This document shows positions 42,527 to 51,863 of a stretch of 64,000 nt of DNA, piece after piece (within the stretch, counting starts at the first letter, position 1; every line of letters starts with the position of its first letter). The position numbers and the translations under genes were made by a program. This stretch comes from Mycobacterium attenuatum (GTDB lineage: Bacteria; Actinomycetota; Actinomycetes; Mycobacteriales; Mycobacteriaceae). The notes beneath the pieces are model-generated. The model worked only from the letters and a program-made list of their open reading frames with translations, made no database searches and was not told the origin of the DNA. The stretch lies in contig NZ_UPHT01000150.1 of assembly GCF_900566085.1 (NCBI RefSeq), forward strand, positions 1 to 64,000. The letters run 5' to 3'.

Positions 42527-44949
42527 GTTGCCGAGTACATCGCCGGCGCCCGGCCGATCACGCCATCGGCTTCCAGCTCGGCGATCTCAGCAGCCGGCAG
42601 TCCCAGCTCGGTCAGCAGCTCGCGATTGTGCTGTCCCAGCAGCGGCGCCGGAGCGGTGTGGAACCGGCACGGCCCGCCGGAGAATCGCATCGGCATGCTG
42701 CTGAGCCTAACCGGACCATTCACCGGATGATCGAGAACCTCGAAGAAGCCGCGAGCTGTCAGTTGTGCCAACTCCGGTTGCCGGTGCGGCTGCATCACCT
42801 TGGCCACCGGCACACCGGCATCCCATAGCGTCGCAACGATCGCATCGCCGCTTCGGGACGCACACCATGGCGCCAGATGGTCGTCGATCATGTCCTCGTG
42901 AGCACGCCGGCCGTCGGCGGTGATCAGCGCAGGTTCGGTTGCCCAGGAGGGTGATCCGAGCGCAGCGCAGAGATGTTGCCACTGCTCGTCGGTCGCGACC
43001 GCGACGGCCACCCAGCTGTCGAGACGGCCGAACTCGTCGAAATCGGCGGTGCGGTAGAGATTCTGCGGCACGGCTACCGGGCCATGGTTTCCGGTGCGAT
43101 GCAATACTGCCCCGTAGGCGGTGTATTCGATGATCTGCTCGGCGGCAATGTTAACCGCGGCATCCACCATCGACGCCTCCACCAGCACGCTCTGGCCGGT
43201 GCGGCGGCGGTGCTCGAGCGCCAGTAGCAGCGCGCTCACCGCGTGCACACCCGAATTGGGGTCACCGACCGAGTACGGCTCGAACGGTGGAAGGTCCGGA
43301 TAGCCGGTCAGCCAACTGATCCCGGCCGCAGATTCGATGACGTAGGCGAATGCCGGGTTGTCGCGCCACGGTCCGTCGAGGCCGAACCCCGGCATACGCA
43401 ACATCACCGCATCGGGACGAATCGATTGGACCGTCGCGAAATCCAAGCCCATCTGGTCCAGTACGCGCGGTGTGAAATTTTCCGCGACCACGTCGCAGGT
43501 TGCGATCAGCCGATGCAACACCTCTCGGCCACGCGGGCTCATCAGATCCAGCGTGAGGTCTTTCTTGTTCGTGTTGAGCGCCGCGAAGATCGGTGACTTC
43601 TCCCACCATTGGTCTTCTGCCACCGGGATGCCGGCGATGAGCCGGGTGCCGTCGGGGCGACGTGTGGACTCGATATGGATGACCTCGGCGCCGAGCATGG
43701 CCAGGAAATGGGTGCAGCACGGCCCGGCCCAGAATGTCGTCATGTCGAGGACGCGAATTCCGCTGAGCGGCGGCGCTGTTGCAATAGTTGCTGGCGACGG
43801 CCTGGGACTCGGGCGGATGGACCGGTAACGCTTGGTGTGTTGGCCCAGGCGGGGTGCCGGCTCAGGCAGGCGAAGCCGCGCCGGCCACATTCGATACGGA
43901 TGACCCGGCTGCAAGAACCCGTCGCGCGGGTTGGTCGCGAACGAGCCGCGTTCCCGGAAGTGGTCCAGCGAAGTGATGTTCGCGCCGTTGGCCACCGGCG
44001 CGTTGGGAATGCGGAACGCTGTCGCGAGTTCCCGGATTTCCTCGACCGGGCGACTGCGCACCCACGCATAGATCTCGTCGGCGTGGACGTTGGCCTGCTC
44101 GGTGATCGACAGCGGTGAGTCCTCGTCGATCCACTCCGGGTGGCCGACCATCGCACACAGGTCGAACCACTGTTGCGCGGTTCCACACCCAAGATCTACC
44201 AGGCCATCTCGAGCCTGCGCCACGCCCGGCACGGTGAGCCTGCGGGCATCCCGCCAGGGGTGACCGAGCATTTCGAAGTAGGTCACCGGATAGTACGTCA
44301 GCCCGAGTATCTGGGTTTCGAGCATAGAAATGTCGATCAGTTCGCCTGCTCCACTGCCGATCTGGCGATGACGGGACGCCAGAGTGGCAGCGCTGGCGTA
44401 TGCTCCGGCCAGATATTCGCCAACCTGGCCGCCGACGAACACCGGCGCCCGGTCCGCGACCCCGCGTCCCAAGCCGACTATGGCACCCGACCATGCCTGC
44501 AGGGTGAACTCGGTCGCGGGACGGTCGCGCCACGGGCCTTCCAGTCCGAAAGGGGTGATCGACGTGACGATCAGGTACGGATGGCGGCGGCACATCTCCG
44601 CGGGCCTGAAACGCGCGGCGACCGCCGAACCGGCTGACCACACCACCGCGTCAGCCGAGGCCAACAGCGTCTCCACCAAGTCGACGTCGGCCTCGCTGGC
44701 GGGATCGGCTATTACGCTGTGCTTGCCGCCATTCAGGAAGCCGAACAGCGCCCCGTCAGCGCCCGGCTCGATCACAGCCCCCGAGGCCGACCAGCCGCGC
44801 AGCGGATCACCTTCCGGCGGTTCCACTTTGATCACGCCGGCACCGCCGTCGGCCAGCAGTTTGGTGCAGTAGGCGCCCGCGATACCGGTGGACAGGTCCA
44901 CCACCGTGTAGCCGGCCAGGGGCGGCTCGACCGCTGGTTTCGCCGTCAC
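42523..44949 (-). CDS. Fused tandem CaiB/BaiF family CoA-transferase
   Basis: The protein has 808 residues, about twice the family's usual 400, because two CaiB/BaiF units are joined. Unit 1 (about 10-375) begins LAGYTVVDLSTGIAGAYCTKLLADGGAGVIKVEPP and has the catalytic-Asp motif LIDISMLET. Unit 2 (about 395-790) begins LSGIRVLDMTTFWAGPCCTHFLAMLGAEVIHIES and has LVEASMVDAA, where Glu replaces the Asp. One active site may therefore be altered. The enzyme would move CoA between carboxylic acids or isomerise an acyl-CoA. GTG 44949 overlaps the crotonase stop by one base (TAGTG). Confidence 0.92.
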   Translation of the reverse strand: MTAKPAVEPPLAGYTVVDLSTGIAGAYCTKLLADGGAGVIKVEPPEGDPLRGWSASGAVIEPGADGALFGFLNGGKHSVIADPASEADVDLVETLLASADAVVWSAGSAVAARFRPAEMCRRHPYLIVTSITPFGLEGPWRDRPATEFTLQAWSGAIVGLGRGVADRAPVFVGGQVGEYLAGAYASAATLASRHRQIGSGAGELIDISMLETQILGLTYYPVTYFEMLGHPWRDARRLTVPGVAQARDGLVDLGCGTAQQWFDLCAMVGHPEWIDEDSPLSITEQANVHADEIYAWVRSRPVEEIRELATAFRIPNAPVANGANITSLDHFRERGSFATNPRDGFLQPGHPYRMWPARLRLPEPAPRLGQHTKRYRSIRPSPRPSPATIATAPPLSGIRVLDMTTFWAGPCCTHFLAMLGAEVIHIESTRRPDGTRLIAGIPVAEDQWWEKSPIFAALNTNKKDLTLDLMSPRGREVLHRLIATCDVVAENFTPRVLDQMGLDFATVQSIRPDAVMLRMPGFGLDGPWRDNPAFAYVIESAAGISWLTGYPDLPPFEPYSVGDPNSGVHAVSALLLALEHRRRTGQSVLVEASMVDAAVNIAAEQIIEYTAYGAVLHRTGNHGPVAVPQNLYRTADFDEFGRLDSWVAVAVATDEQWQHLCAALGSPSWATEPALITADGRRAHEDMIDDHLAPWCASRSGDAIVATLWDAGVPVAKVMQPHRQPELAQLTARGFFEVLDHPVNGPVRLSSMPMRFSGGPCRFHTAPAPLLGQHNRELLTELGLPAAEIAELEADGVIGRAPAMYSAT

Positions 44950-45917
44950 TAACCCTTCTTCTTCTTGCGGTTGGGACGCTGCTTCTTGCTCAGCCGCCAT
45001 TCCGGAGGAAACCGGCTGTCATTGTCCTTGACCGCAGCTCCGAGCCCCTGTTTCATAGCGTCGTCGAGCATCAGGTCGTCGGAGTCGGCCCGCACACCGC
45101 TGCCCATCGATTCGAAGAAACCGCTGAGCAGGCTGCCCAGGTACTCGCCCTGGAACTGCTTCATGATTTCGAAGAAGATCTTCTGCATGAACACGGTGTC
45201 GGTTGGCCGGTTTCGCGCACACGCCACCGCATACTTCTCCACCTCGGCTTCGAGTTGGTCACGGGGCACCACGCTGTTGAGAAAATTGCAGTCATACATC
45301 TCTGCGGCGGTGAAAACCCTTCCGGTGAAGACCATCTCCTGAAATTTCCGGATGCCCATGGTCTGCGCCCACCACCACATTCGCGGACCCCACCCGTAGT
45401 ACCGGAACGACGGGTGCCCGAAGAGTGCGTCGTCGCTGGAGATCACCAAGTCAGCGTCGGCGGCCTGATAGAAGTGCCAGCCGTAGCAGTAGCCCTTCAC
45501 CTCCAGGATGCTGATCTTCTTGAAGTCCTGCAGGCCACGAATGCCGGAGTTCGGGTTGGCATACCACTGGCTGACCGACGCGCCGTGGCGGAAGGATCCG
45601 ATCGGCGGATATTTGACTTCGTCTGCCCCGATGCGGAACTCGGCAAGTCGCGGACTCTGATCCTCCGAATTCATGACATCCATGAATTCCTCGAGGTCGG
45701 CTCCCGACCCGAGATCCTCTCCGGCACCGCGAATCACGAGCACCTTGACGTCGTCGTCGATGCTCGCGCGGTGCAGCAGGTCGGCGTAGTGTAACCGGGC
45801 GGCGATGGTGGGCGCGTTGAGGTGGCTGGTCCGGTCGAACGTGATGGTGGCGATGCGAGTCGTGGGATCCTTCTCGTAGCGGATAACCTTGTCCGCCGGT
45901 GGATCCGATCCGGCCAT
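44949..45917 (-). CDS. Enoyl-CoA hydratase/isomerase (crotonase) family protein
   Basis: This crotonase-fold protein of about 322 residues, longer than usual, ends in a basic KKKG tail. Recognisable parts are ATITFDRTSHLNAPT, GAGEDLGSGADLEEF (oxyanion hole), KGYCYGWHFYQAADADLVISSDDALFGHPSFRYYGWGP and FTGRVFTAAEMYDCNFLNSVVP. The Glu of the typical GGxE motif is not evident (YGWHFYQ), so simple hydration is uncertain. ATG 45917 is preferred; GTG 45932 overlaps the upstream peptidase gene. It is coupled to the CoA-transferase. Confidence 0.87.
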   Translation of the reverse strand: MAGSDPPADKVIRYEKDPTTRIATITFDRTSHLNAPTIAARLHYADLLHRASIDDDVKVLVIRGAGEDLGSGADLEEFMDVMNSEDQSPRLAEFRIGADEVKYPPIGSFRHGASVSQWYANPNSGIRGLQDFKKISILEVKGYCYGWHFYQAADADLVISSDDALFGHPSFRYYGWGPRMWWWAQTMGIRKFQEMVFTGRVFTAAEMYDCNFLNSVVPRDQLEAEVEKYAVACARNRPTDTVFMQKIFFEIMKQFQGEYLGSLLSGFFESMGSGVRADSDDLMLDDAMKQGLGAAVKDNDSRFPPEWRLSKKQRPNRKKKKG

Positions 45918-45919
45918 CG

Positions 45920-47047
45920 CTATGCCCGCCACATCGGACTGGAGGTCAGCACTTCGGGTCCGTCGGCGGTGATCAACACGGCTTCACGGCCGAACACCGC
46001 ACCGATGCCCGGCTCCCAGACGTACCCCGTCACGGCAAGAATCATTCCCGGCTCCAATCGTTCGTCGGTCGCTGTCCGCGGTAGCTGCGCGGAGATGACC
46101 GGCGGGTCAAAGCCCATGCCCAAGCCCCGCGCCACAGGCATCGGTGGGTCCGGTTCTCCGGATGCGGCGTAGGCCGCCAACAGCGCACTGACGCCGGCAT
46201 CCGGCTGACACGCCGCAACCAGCCCGTCCCACAAGGTTTCCCAGCGCCGGTAAAGAGCCGTGGCGCGGGCACCACCGCCGGCCGGCCAGGTCCGACCCAC
46301 CTCACCGATGTAGCCGCCGGCCAGCACCCCGGCCGAAAAGGCGACCAAGTCGCCGTCGTGCACGTGACCGTCGCGGCGCGCCAGGCGCCACGGGTGATCG
46401 CGTGACGTCACCCAGGTCACATCCTGATTCGAGGGCGTGCTCACCCCGCCGGCGGCCAGAGCTTCCAACAGAACTGCGGCCAAGAATTGTTCGCGAACCC
46501 CGGGCCCCAGCTCGGCTATGGCCGCGGCCAGGCCCGATTCGGCCACCTCGATGGCCCGACGCAGCGCGGCCACTTCCGCATCGGTCTTGATCCGCCGCGC
46601 GGCGCGCATGGCCAACTCGCCGTCCACCAGTTGAGCATTCGGGAAAGCCGTCGGCAGCAGGCGGGCGAAAACCGGTGACAGCGCGTCGGTTCCCACCCGC
46701 CGGGCTGTCGCGGCTCCCTCGATGCGCCGCAACACCGCAATGGTGGTCAGCGGATTCCAGGAGATGCCGTAGAGGTTTTCGTGTGGGATGTCGTCGGGGA
46801 CACCTTCATCCCAGGTGCTGAGCAGATGAACGGCGCCCGTAGCGCGCACCAGCACGCACGCCGGGCCAAACGGGCGGGTGCCCGCGACCCACAATTGCGG
46901 TGTGCCGGAGACATATCGGACGTTGGCCTGCCGACCGAGAACCAGGACGTCGAGGTCGAGCGCGGCCATCTGCTCCAGCGCCCGTTGCCGGCGCCCCAGG
47001 CGCAACGCCCGGTCGTCGGGCAGGACCTCAGTCGGCATAAGGGTCAT
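45920..47047 (-). CDS. M24 (creatinase/Xaa-Pro peptidase-like) protein, metal site lost
   Basis: This 375-residue protein has a creatinase N-domain followed by the pita-bread fold. The metal-ligand positions of M24 peptidases are substituted. The first Asp is Ser (VAFSAGVL), the second Glu (YIGEVGRTW), the His of GHGIG is absent (ARGLGMGF), and the Glu of EPG is displaced (AVTGYVWEPG). It overlaps the intact paralogue by 20 bp. It may act without metal, as creatinase does, or as a structural partner of the intact copy. An internal ATG at 47038 is an alternative start. Confidence 0.85.
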   Translation of the reverse strand: MTLMPTEVLPDDRALRLGRRQRALEQMAALDLDVLVLGRQANVRYVSGTPQLWVAGTRPFGPACVLVRATGAVHLLSTWDEGVPDDIPHENLYGISWNPLTTIAVLRRIEGAATARRVGTDALSPVFARLLPTAFPNAQLVDGELAMRAARRIKTDAEVAALRRAIEVAESGLAAAIAELGPGVREQFLAAVLLEALAAGGVSTPSNQDVTWVTSRDHPWRLARRDGHVHDGDLVAFSAGVLAGGYIGEVGRTWPAGGGARATALYRRWETLWDGLVAACQPDAGVSALLAAYAASGEPDPPMPVARGLGMGFDPPVISAQLPRTATDERLEPGMILAVTGYVWEPGIGAVFGREAVLITADGPEVLTSSPMWRA

Positions 47048-48248
47048 AGGTATAGTCGGTCAACCGGATCGAGCCCTCCTCGGTGATCACCAGCACCTCT
47101 TCGCTGCGGTAGCCGCCGGTGCCGTCCTCCCACACCACCGGCTCTAGGACCAGCACCATGCCGGGCCGCAGCACGAAGCCTTCGTCGAACTCGTCGCCGA
47201 GATCCGTTCCGATCATCGGCATTTCGGCGGCATTGACGCCGATGCCATGGCCCAGGTAGAAGTGCGGCAGCCAGGGCCGGACGCCGCCGTTGGCCTGTGT
47301 CGCGGCCCGGCCCAGCTCGGCGGCGGTCGCCCCCGCGCGGGCCACGCCCACCACCGCGGCCATGATCTCTCGCCATCTGTCGAACTGAGCCTGCTGGCGT
47401 GGCGCCGGGTCCCGTCCGACTATCCAGGTCCTCCCGAAGTCCGAGCAATAACCCCGGTAGGTGATGCTGACGTCGGTCCACAACACGTCGCCCTCGGCCA
47501 GTTCCCGCTCGGTGGTGAGCAGGGGCAGCGCCAAGTCGCCGTGCGTGGTCCACACGCCCTCGGCCCTGCTCTGCGGCATCACCTGCCAGATCGGTTCTAG
47601 CATGCTGGCGGTGGCACCCAACTCGAAGGCGCGGCGCAAAAAACGCGCTGACAAATCGATTTGGCGAATTCCGGGCGCCAGCGTCCGGTGCACCTCGACC
47701 ATCGCCTCGTCGGTGATCCGCACCGCGGTGCAGATGCACGCCAATTCGTCCGGGGTCTTGATCACCTTTGCGGCGCCGACGACGGCGCTGGCGTCCTGGG
47801 GAGAGCCGTTGGGGAACAACAGGTTGCGGGCTCGCGACATGGCGCCGGTCAGTTCGTCGACCGCTATGGTCGCCCCGTTGGGCGTCAGACCCGCCAGCTG
47901 ATGGGCGAAAAGCTCGACACCTTCATCGAATTCGAGGTAGACCGGTCCATGCAGGTGATCCGACGGTAACTCCGACTCCTGCGAGGCGCCGGCGCGGTAG
48001 GGCAGAAACAAATGCGGCCACTCGTCGTCGGCGAGTACCACCGCTACCGGCCGCTCGACGTAGGAGAGTCCGGCGTCACCCAGGGGCCAACTGACTCCGG
48101 TGGCGTAGACGACAGCACTGTTGCCGAGCAGCATCAACGCGTCGATTCCGCGTTCGGCCATCGCCGTTCGCAGCCGCGCACCGGTTTCCCGGCGCATCCG
48201 GGTCAGGTCCGGAGTGTCGGGTATCTGCAACTGCGCTAGCGTTGTCAC
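47028..48248 (-). CDS. M24 family Xaa-Pro-type metallopeptidase
   Basis: The protein has 406 residues. GTG 48248 overlaps the amidohydrolase stop by four bases; a much longer upstream ORF is a shadow. All five metal ligands are visible: Asp in LWTDVSITY, Asp in CSDFGRTW, His in YLGHGIGVN, Glu in LVLEPVVW and Glu in YRSEEVLV. The family hydrolyses Xaa-Pro peptides or related C-N bonds such as creatine. In this catabolic setting an amide-bearing small molecule is a plausible substrate (inference). It is followed by its degenerate paralogue. Confidence 0.92.
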   Translation of the reverse strand: MTTLAQLQIPDTPDLTRMRRETGARLRTAMAERGIDALMLLGNSAVVYATGVSWPLGDAGLSYVERPVAVVLADDEWPHLFLPYRAGASQESELPSDHLHGPVYLEFDEGVELFAHQLAGLTPNGATIAVDELTGAMSRARNLLFPNGSPQDASAVVGAAKVIKTPDELACICTAVRITDEAMVEVHRTLAPGIRQIDLSARFLRRAFELGATASMLEPIWQVMPQSRAEGVWTTHGDLALPLLTTERELAEGDVLWTDVSITYRGYCSDFGRTWIVGRDPAPRQQAQFDRWREIMAAVVGVARAGATAAELGRAATQANGGVRPWLPHFYLGHGIGVNAAEMPMIGTDLGDEFDEGFVLRPGMVLVLEPVVWEDGTGGYRSEEVLVITEEGSIRLTDYTYDPYAD

Positions 48249-49423
48249 CGTTGCAGGCCCAGGAATTCGGTGATGTTGCCGCTGACGATCCGGGCCGCGT
48301 CGGCCGGCCCGACGGCTTGCACCACCGCCGCCAGCGACTTCTCGGAATAGCCGTAGGTGCTTTCGTTGTGCGGGTAGTCCGAGGACCACATGACTTTGTC
48401 GATGCCGATCCGGTCGATCAGCTCCAGCCCCAGCGGGTCGACCATGAACGACGCGCTCATGTGCCGGTTCCAGTAGTAGCGGATGTCGTGCTCCAGCGGC
48501 CGGTTGAACATGTGTTGGTAGGACGCCACCAGGTGCTCGGCGTCTTGCAGTGCCCACGGTACCCAGGCGATGCCGCCTTCGAACCAGCCGATCCGCAACC
48601 GCGGGTGCCGGTCCAGGATGCCACCGAAGATGTACTTGGAGAATGTTTCCCGGAACCCGTCGATGTTGATCATCATCCCGACGACCACACTGTTGAACTC
48701 GCACGGGCTCTTCGGCGGTGTTTCGCCGATGTGATGGCTGATGGGAACCCCGGAAGCCTCGATCTCGTCCCACACCGGGCTCATCGAGTTGCTGGCATAG
48801 TCGATCGGGTTGCCGTCGTCATCCTTGCCCGGGTTGAGTGGCATCAGAAATGTCTTGAGCCCCAACGACTTCAGTTCGGCTAGGGTGCGCCGCGTTCCCT
48901 CCGGATCCCACCAGTTGATCAGCCCGGAGCCGTAGAAGTGCCCACCCGAACGCTCTTGCAGGTCCGCGATGTACTCGTTGTAGATTCGGAAGGCCAGCTC
49001 GCGGAGTTTCTTGTCGGGATAGTGAAACAGCGCCAGGACGGCATTGGGGAACGCCAGCTCCTTGTCGACGCCGTCGTCGTGCAGCTCTTCGATCCGGGCC
49101 TCGATGTTGGTGCTTGCCGCCCCGGGCAGGTCGTCGTATTGCATGAGTACCGCGCTGAAGTCGCCCGGCAGGAACGATTGGCCCTTGCGCCCCACCTGAT
49201 AGGCACCGTCCTCGTACCAGATGCGGGGTGCCTTGTCCTTCAGTTCATCCGGGAAGCGTTCGTAGAAAATGTCCGCGGCCAGCGAGATGTGGTTGTCGGC
49301 GGAAAACACCACCGTCCCTTCGGGCAGGCCGGGGTCGGTGCTCGCGGCGTGTCCGCGGCGATTCTTCGGTGCGCCGAAGCCTTCGGGCGGGTAGAGCGAC
49401 ATTGTGCTGGTTTGAGCCGACAT
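48245..49423 (-). CDS. Amidohydrolase-2 family metal-dependent hydrolase
   Basis: This 392-residue protein starts at ATG 49423 with GGAGG seven bases upstream. Metal-site elements are present: VFSADNHISL, SHHIGETPP and MWSSDYPHNESTYGYSEKSL. It is distantly like the enzymes at 5063 and 27254. It lies 33 bp downstream of a P450 and is coupled to the M24 peptidase, in a run of genes that overlap by a few bases each, so a single transcript is likely. Confidence 0.92.
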   Translation of the reverse strand: MSAQTSTMSLYPPEGFGAPKNRRGHAASTDPGLPEGTVVFSADNHISLAADIFYERFPDELKDKAPRIWYEDGAYQVGRKGQSFLPGDFSAVLMQYDDLPGAASTNIEARIEELHDDGVDKELAFPNAVLALFHYPDKKLRELAFRIYNEYIADLQERSGGHFYGSGLINWWDPEGTRRTLAELKSLGLKTFLMPLNPGKDDDGNPIDYASNSMSPVWDEIEASGVPISHHIGETPPKSPCEFNSVVVGMMINIDGFRETFSKYIFGGILDRHPRLRIGWFEGGIAWVPWALQDAEHLVASYQHMFNRPLEHDIRYYWNRHMSASFMVDPLGLELIDRIGIDKVMWSSDYPHNESTYGYSEKSLAAVVQAVGPADAARIVSGNITEFLGLQR

Positions 49424-49456
49424 CGTGGAGCCTCCATTCGGATCGGCGGTAAGTGG

Positions 49457-50716
49457 TCACCAGGTGACCGGCAGTTCGTAGACCCCGTAGGCGAGCCGAT
49501 CGTGTTTGAACGGGACGTCTTCGGCGGGGATGGCCAGCGCGAGGGTGGGGATGCGCCGCAACAACGTTCGGTAGACGATCTGCAATTCCGCGCGGGCCAG
49601 CTGCTGGCCCACGCACTGATGCCTGCCGTACCCGAATGCCACATTCCGCTCGGCCCCCGAGCGATGCAGATACAACCGGTCCGGCTCGGTGAACGCGCGC
49701 GGATCCCAGTTCGCCGGCGCCAAATCGATGATGATCCCCTCACCGGCGCGGATGGTTTCGCCGGCGACGTGGATGTCCTCGAGGGCGACCCGGCGCTGGC
49801 CCGTTTGGATGATGCTGAGATAACGCAGCAACTCCTCGACCGCGTTGGCGACGACCTTCGAGTCCTCGGCATCGCGCAATATGGCCGCCTGCTCGGGATG
49901 TTCCAGCAGGGCAAGCACACCGAGGCCGATCATGTTCGCGGTGGTCTCATGTCCGGCGATCAGCAGGCCGGTACCCAACTGGGCGGCCTCCTTGACACTG
50001 AGCTCGCCGGCCCGGACCCGTTCGGCCAGATCGGACACCGCGTCTTCTGATCCTCCCAAGGTGCTGTCCATCCTGGCCTCGACGAGGCGCGCCAGGTATT
50101 TGTGCAGGCTCATCGCACCCTTGACGGTGTCCTCGCCGGTGGCATACCGCGCCAGACCGACGCTGGCGTGGTGCTGAAACATCTCGGCATCCTCATAGGG
50201 CACCCCGAGCAGCAGGCTGATCACCAGCGAGGGGACCGGCAGGGCCAGTGCCGCAACGAGATCGGCCGGCTGTGCACCGGCCAGCATCGCATCGATGTGA
50301 TCGTCGGTGATCTGCTGAATGGTAGGGCGTAGACCCTCCACCCTTTTGAACGTGAACGGCTTTGACAGCATCCGCCGGAAACGGGTGTGTTCTTCGCCGT
50401 CGGCGGTGAACACCGATCGCGGGCGTTTGTGGACGGTCGACAACATGGCGGCGTTCCAGTGCGGAAAGCCGGGCAGCCGGTCATCGACACTGACCCGTGA
50501 ATCGGAAAACAGCTCGCGCACTTGCTCATAACCGGTGATCAGCCACGGGCTGCTGCCGTCCCAGATCCGCACCCGCGACAATGGCGCGGCGTTGGCCAGC
50601 GCCATCACGCCCGGAGGCGGCGCGAACGGACAGCCCGCGGCTCGCGCTATCGGATAGTCCGGGATCTCCGCCGCTGCCTCGGGGGCGCTGCTGGCAAGCG
50701 TGTCCGACACTGTCAC
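49457..50716 (-). CDS. Cytochrome P450 (CYP105/107-like)
   Basis: This is a 419-residue P450. GTG 50716 overlaps the ferredoxin stop (GTGA). Motifs are LLIAGHETTANM (I-helix), EELLRY (ExxR) and VAFGYGRHQCVGQQLARAELQ (heme Cys loop). The RHQCVGQQLARAEL pattern is typical of the CYP105/107-type actinobacterial enzymes. It is coupled to the upstream ferredoxin, which is its probable redox partner, and the TetR gene further upstream probably controls the pair. Confidence 0.95.
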   Translation of the reverse strand: MTVSDTLASSAPEAAAEIPDYPIARAAGCPFAPPPGVMALANAAPLSRVRIWDGSSPWLITGYEQVRELFSDSRVSVDDRLPGFPHWNAAMLSTVHKRPRSVFTADGEEHTRFRRMLSKPFTFKRVEGLRPTIQQITDDHIDAMLAGAQPADLVAALALPVPSLVISLLLGVPYEDAEMFQHHASVGLARYATGEDTVKGAMSLHKYLARLVEARMDSTLGGSEDAVSDLAERVRAGELSVKEAAQLGTGLLIAGHETTANMIGLGVLALLEHPEQAAILRDAEDSKVVANAVEELLRYLSIIQTGQRRVALEDIHVAGETIRAGEGIIIDLAPANWDPRAFTEPDRLYLHRSGAERNVAFGYGRHQCVGQQLARAELQIVYRTLLRRIPTLALAIPAEDVPFKHDRLAYGVYELPVTW

Positions 50717-50907
50717 TCCTCGATGTGGATGGCCATTGCTGGGCAGGCGGCGGCGGCTTTGCGGGAACCCTCGGCGTGCTCGGCGGGCGGGCGCGCAGTG
50801 AGCAGGATGACCACACCGTCCTCGTCGCGCTGGTCGAACACCTCGGGCGCATGCATGACACAGTTACCGGAGGAGGCGCAAATATCTTGTTCCACGGTAA
50901 CTTTCAT
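50713..50907 (-). CDS. [3Fe-4S] ferredoxin, P450 partner
   Basis: This is a 64-residue ferredoxin from ATG 50907 (MKVTVEQDI), with AAGGA upstream. Cluster motifs are CASSGNC and CPAMAI with the 3Fe-4S-type gap. It is placed between the TetR gene (11-bp gap) and the P450 (4-bp overlap). Here the ferredoxin precedes the P450, whereas it follows it in the other two pairs of the window. Confidence 0.94.
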   Translation of the reverse strand: MKVTVEQDICASSGNCVMHAPEVFDQRDEDGVVILLTARPPAEHAEGSRKAAAACPAMAIHIEE

Positions 50908-50918
50908 CTTCCGGTCCT

Positions 50919-51575
50919 TCACTTGCACGCTGTGGCGGGAGCCAGCCACAGGCCCACGATCGCGTCGATGAGTGCGGTGGCCGCGGCCCGCCAGGAAGGC
51001 CGGGGCGTAGAGGTTCCCGTCGCCAGAGCACGTTCGAGATCGGCGCAGGTATGCATCAGCAGGTTTCGGGCCATGAGATTACGTTGATAGCGGACGTCGA
51101 GCGGTAGATCGGGAAGGCAGCCGTTGATGCCGTCGATCACCCGAACCAACGACGGCGAGCTCAGCGCGTCCCTGACCACGATGTTGTGATACGCGGGATC
51201 GGTCATCGCCTGGGCGGCGAACCTGGCGTACCACGTGGGATTACCCAGAGCCTCGAGATGTTCGGTGAGCGGATACACCAGGCACGCGACCCAATCACGC
51301 ATCGTCGGAGCATCCGGCAGCTCGGCCACCATCTGCTCGCGGAGCCGTTCAACCGGCAGCCGGTGCTTCTGCTCGATGGCACGTACCAAGTCGGCTTTGG
51401 TGCCGAAGTGATAGCCGACCGCGGCGTTGTTGCCCTGCCCGGCAGCCTCGCTGACCTGCCGGTTGGACACCGCGAACACGCCATGCTCGGCGAACAGCCG
51501 CTCGGCGGCCGCCAGGATCGCCTCCTGCGTGGAGCTGGCGCGCTCGCTGCGCACAGCCCGCCCCAGACTGGTCAT
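50919..51575 (-). CDS. TetR family transcriptional regulator
   Basis: This is a 218-residue regulator from ATG 51575. The helix-turn-helix is residues about 18-62 (ILAAAERLFAEHGVFAVSNRQVSEAAGQGNNAAVGYHFGTKADLV). The C-terminal domain contains a Trp-rich segment (NPTWYARFAAQAM). It is the first gene of the long minus-strand run down to 41714. A palindrome, TCAAGCGCTTGA, lies 34-45 bp upstream of its start and recurs with one arm changed before the SDR at 59355. Autoregulation plus control of both units is likely. Confidence 0.93.
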   Translation of the reverse strand: MTSLGRAVRSERASSTQEAILAAAERLFAEHGVFAVSNRQVSEAAGQGNNAAVGYHFGTKADLVRAIEQKHRLPVERLREQMVAELPDAPTMRDWVACLVYPLTEHLEALGNPTWYARFAAQAMTDPAYHNIVVRDALSSPSLVRVIDGINGCLPDLPLDVRYQRNLMARNLLMHTCADLERALATGTSTPRPSWRAAATALIDAIVGLWLAPATACK

Positions 51576-51603
51576 GCCGTCCAGTGAACCGCCCGCCCGC
51601 AGG

Positions 51604-51624
51604 TTAAGTCAAGCGCTTGATTTA
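51604..51624. promoter_or_regulatory. TetR operator with core TCAAGCGCTTGA
   Basis: The 12-bp core at 51609-51620 is a perfect palindrome. The flanks (TTAAG before, TTTA after) are the same as those of a related site at 59383-59404. It lies just upstream of the TetR gene start at 51575. Confidence 0.65.
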
Positions 51625-51695
51625 GACCGGCCTGGCTCGGCTCCGGCGCGCATCGGCATGTACGCGGCTTTGGTGCGGCGCGCCGCCGCAGGGGC

Positions 51696-51863
51696 ATGAC
51701 GGTGCCCGAGTTGCTGCGCCGGCAGGCCGCCCGGCTGGCGGCGCGGCCGCCGGTCAGCCACTGGCTGGCACGTGCTGGGCGGCGGCCCTCCGAGATATCC
51801 ACGGCTGAGGTGCTGGCGGCGCTGGACGAGTGGCGCGGCGAGTGGCCCCATGCTGGTCGTTGA
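51696..51863 (+). pseudogene. Remnant VapB-type antitoxin
   Basis: A 55-codon frame reads PELLRRQAARLAARPPVSHW and ends STAEVLAALDEWRGEWPHAGR, which is the C-terminal part of a VapB antitoxin. Its N-terminal DNA-binding segment is missing or in another frame (upstream RIGMYAALVRR in a shifted frame looks related), and there is no ribosome site. It overlaps the start of a VapC-like fragment by 14 bases, the normal vapBC arrangement. Both are decayed. Confidence 0.5.

Noticed and set aside
47044-48773. Longer 5' extension of the M24 peptidase frame
   Set aside because: The extension lies antiparallel in frame to nothing conserved and overlaps the amidohydrolase gene; GTG 48248 with a 4-bp overlap is the sensible start.
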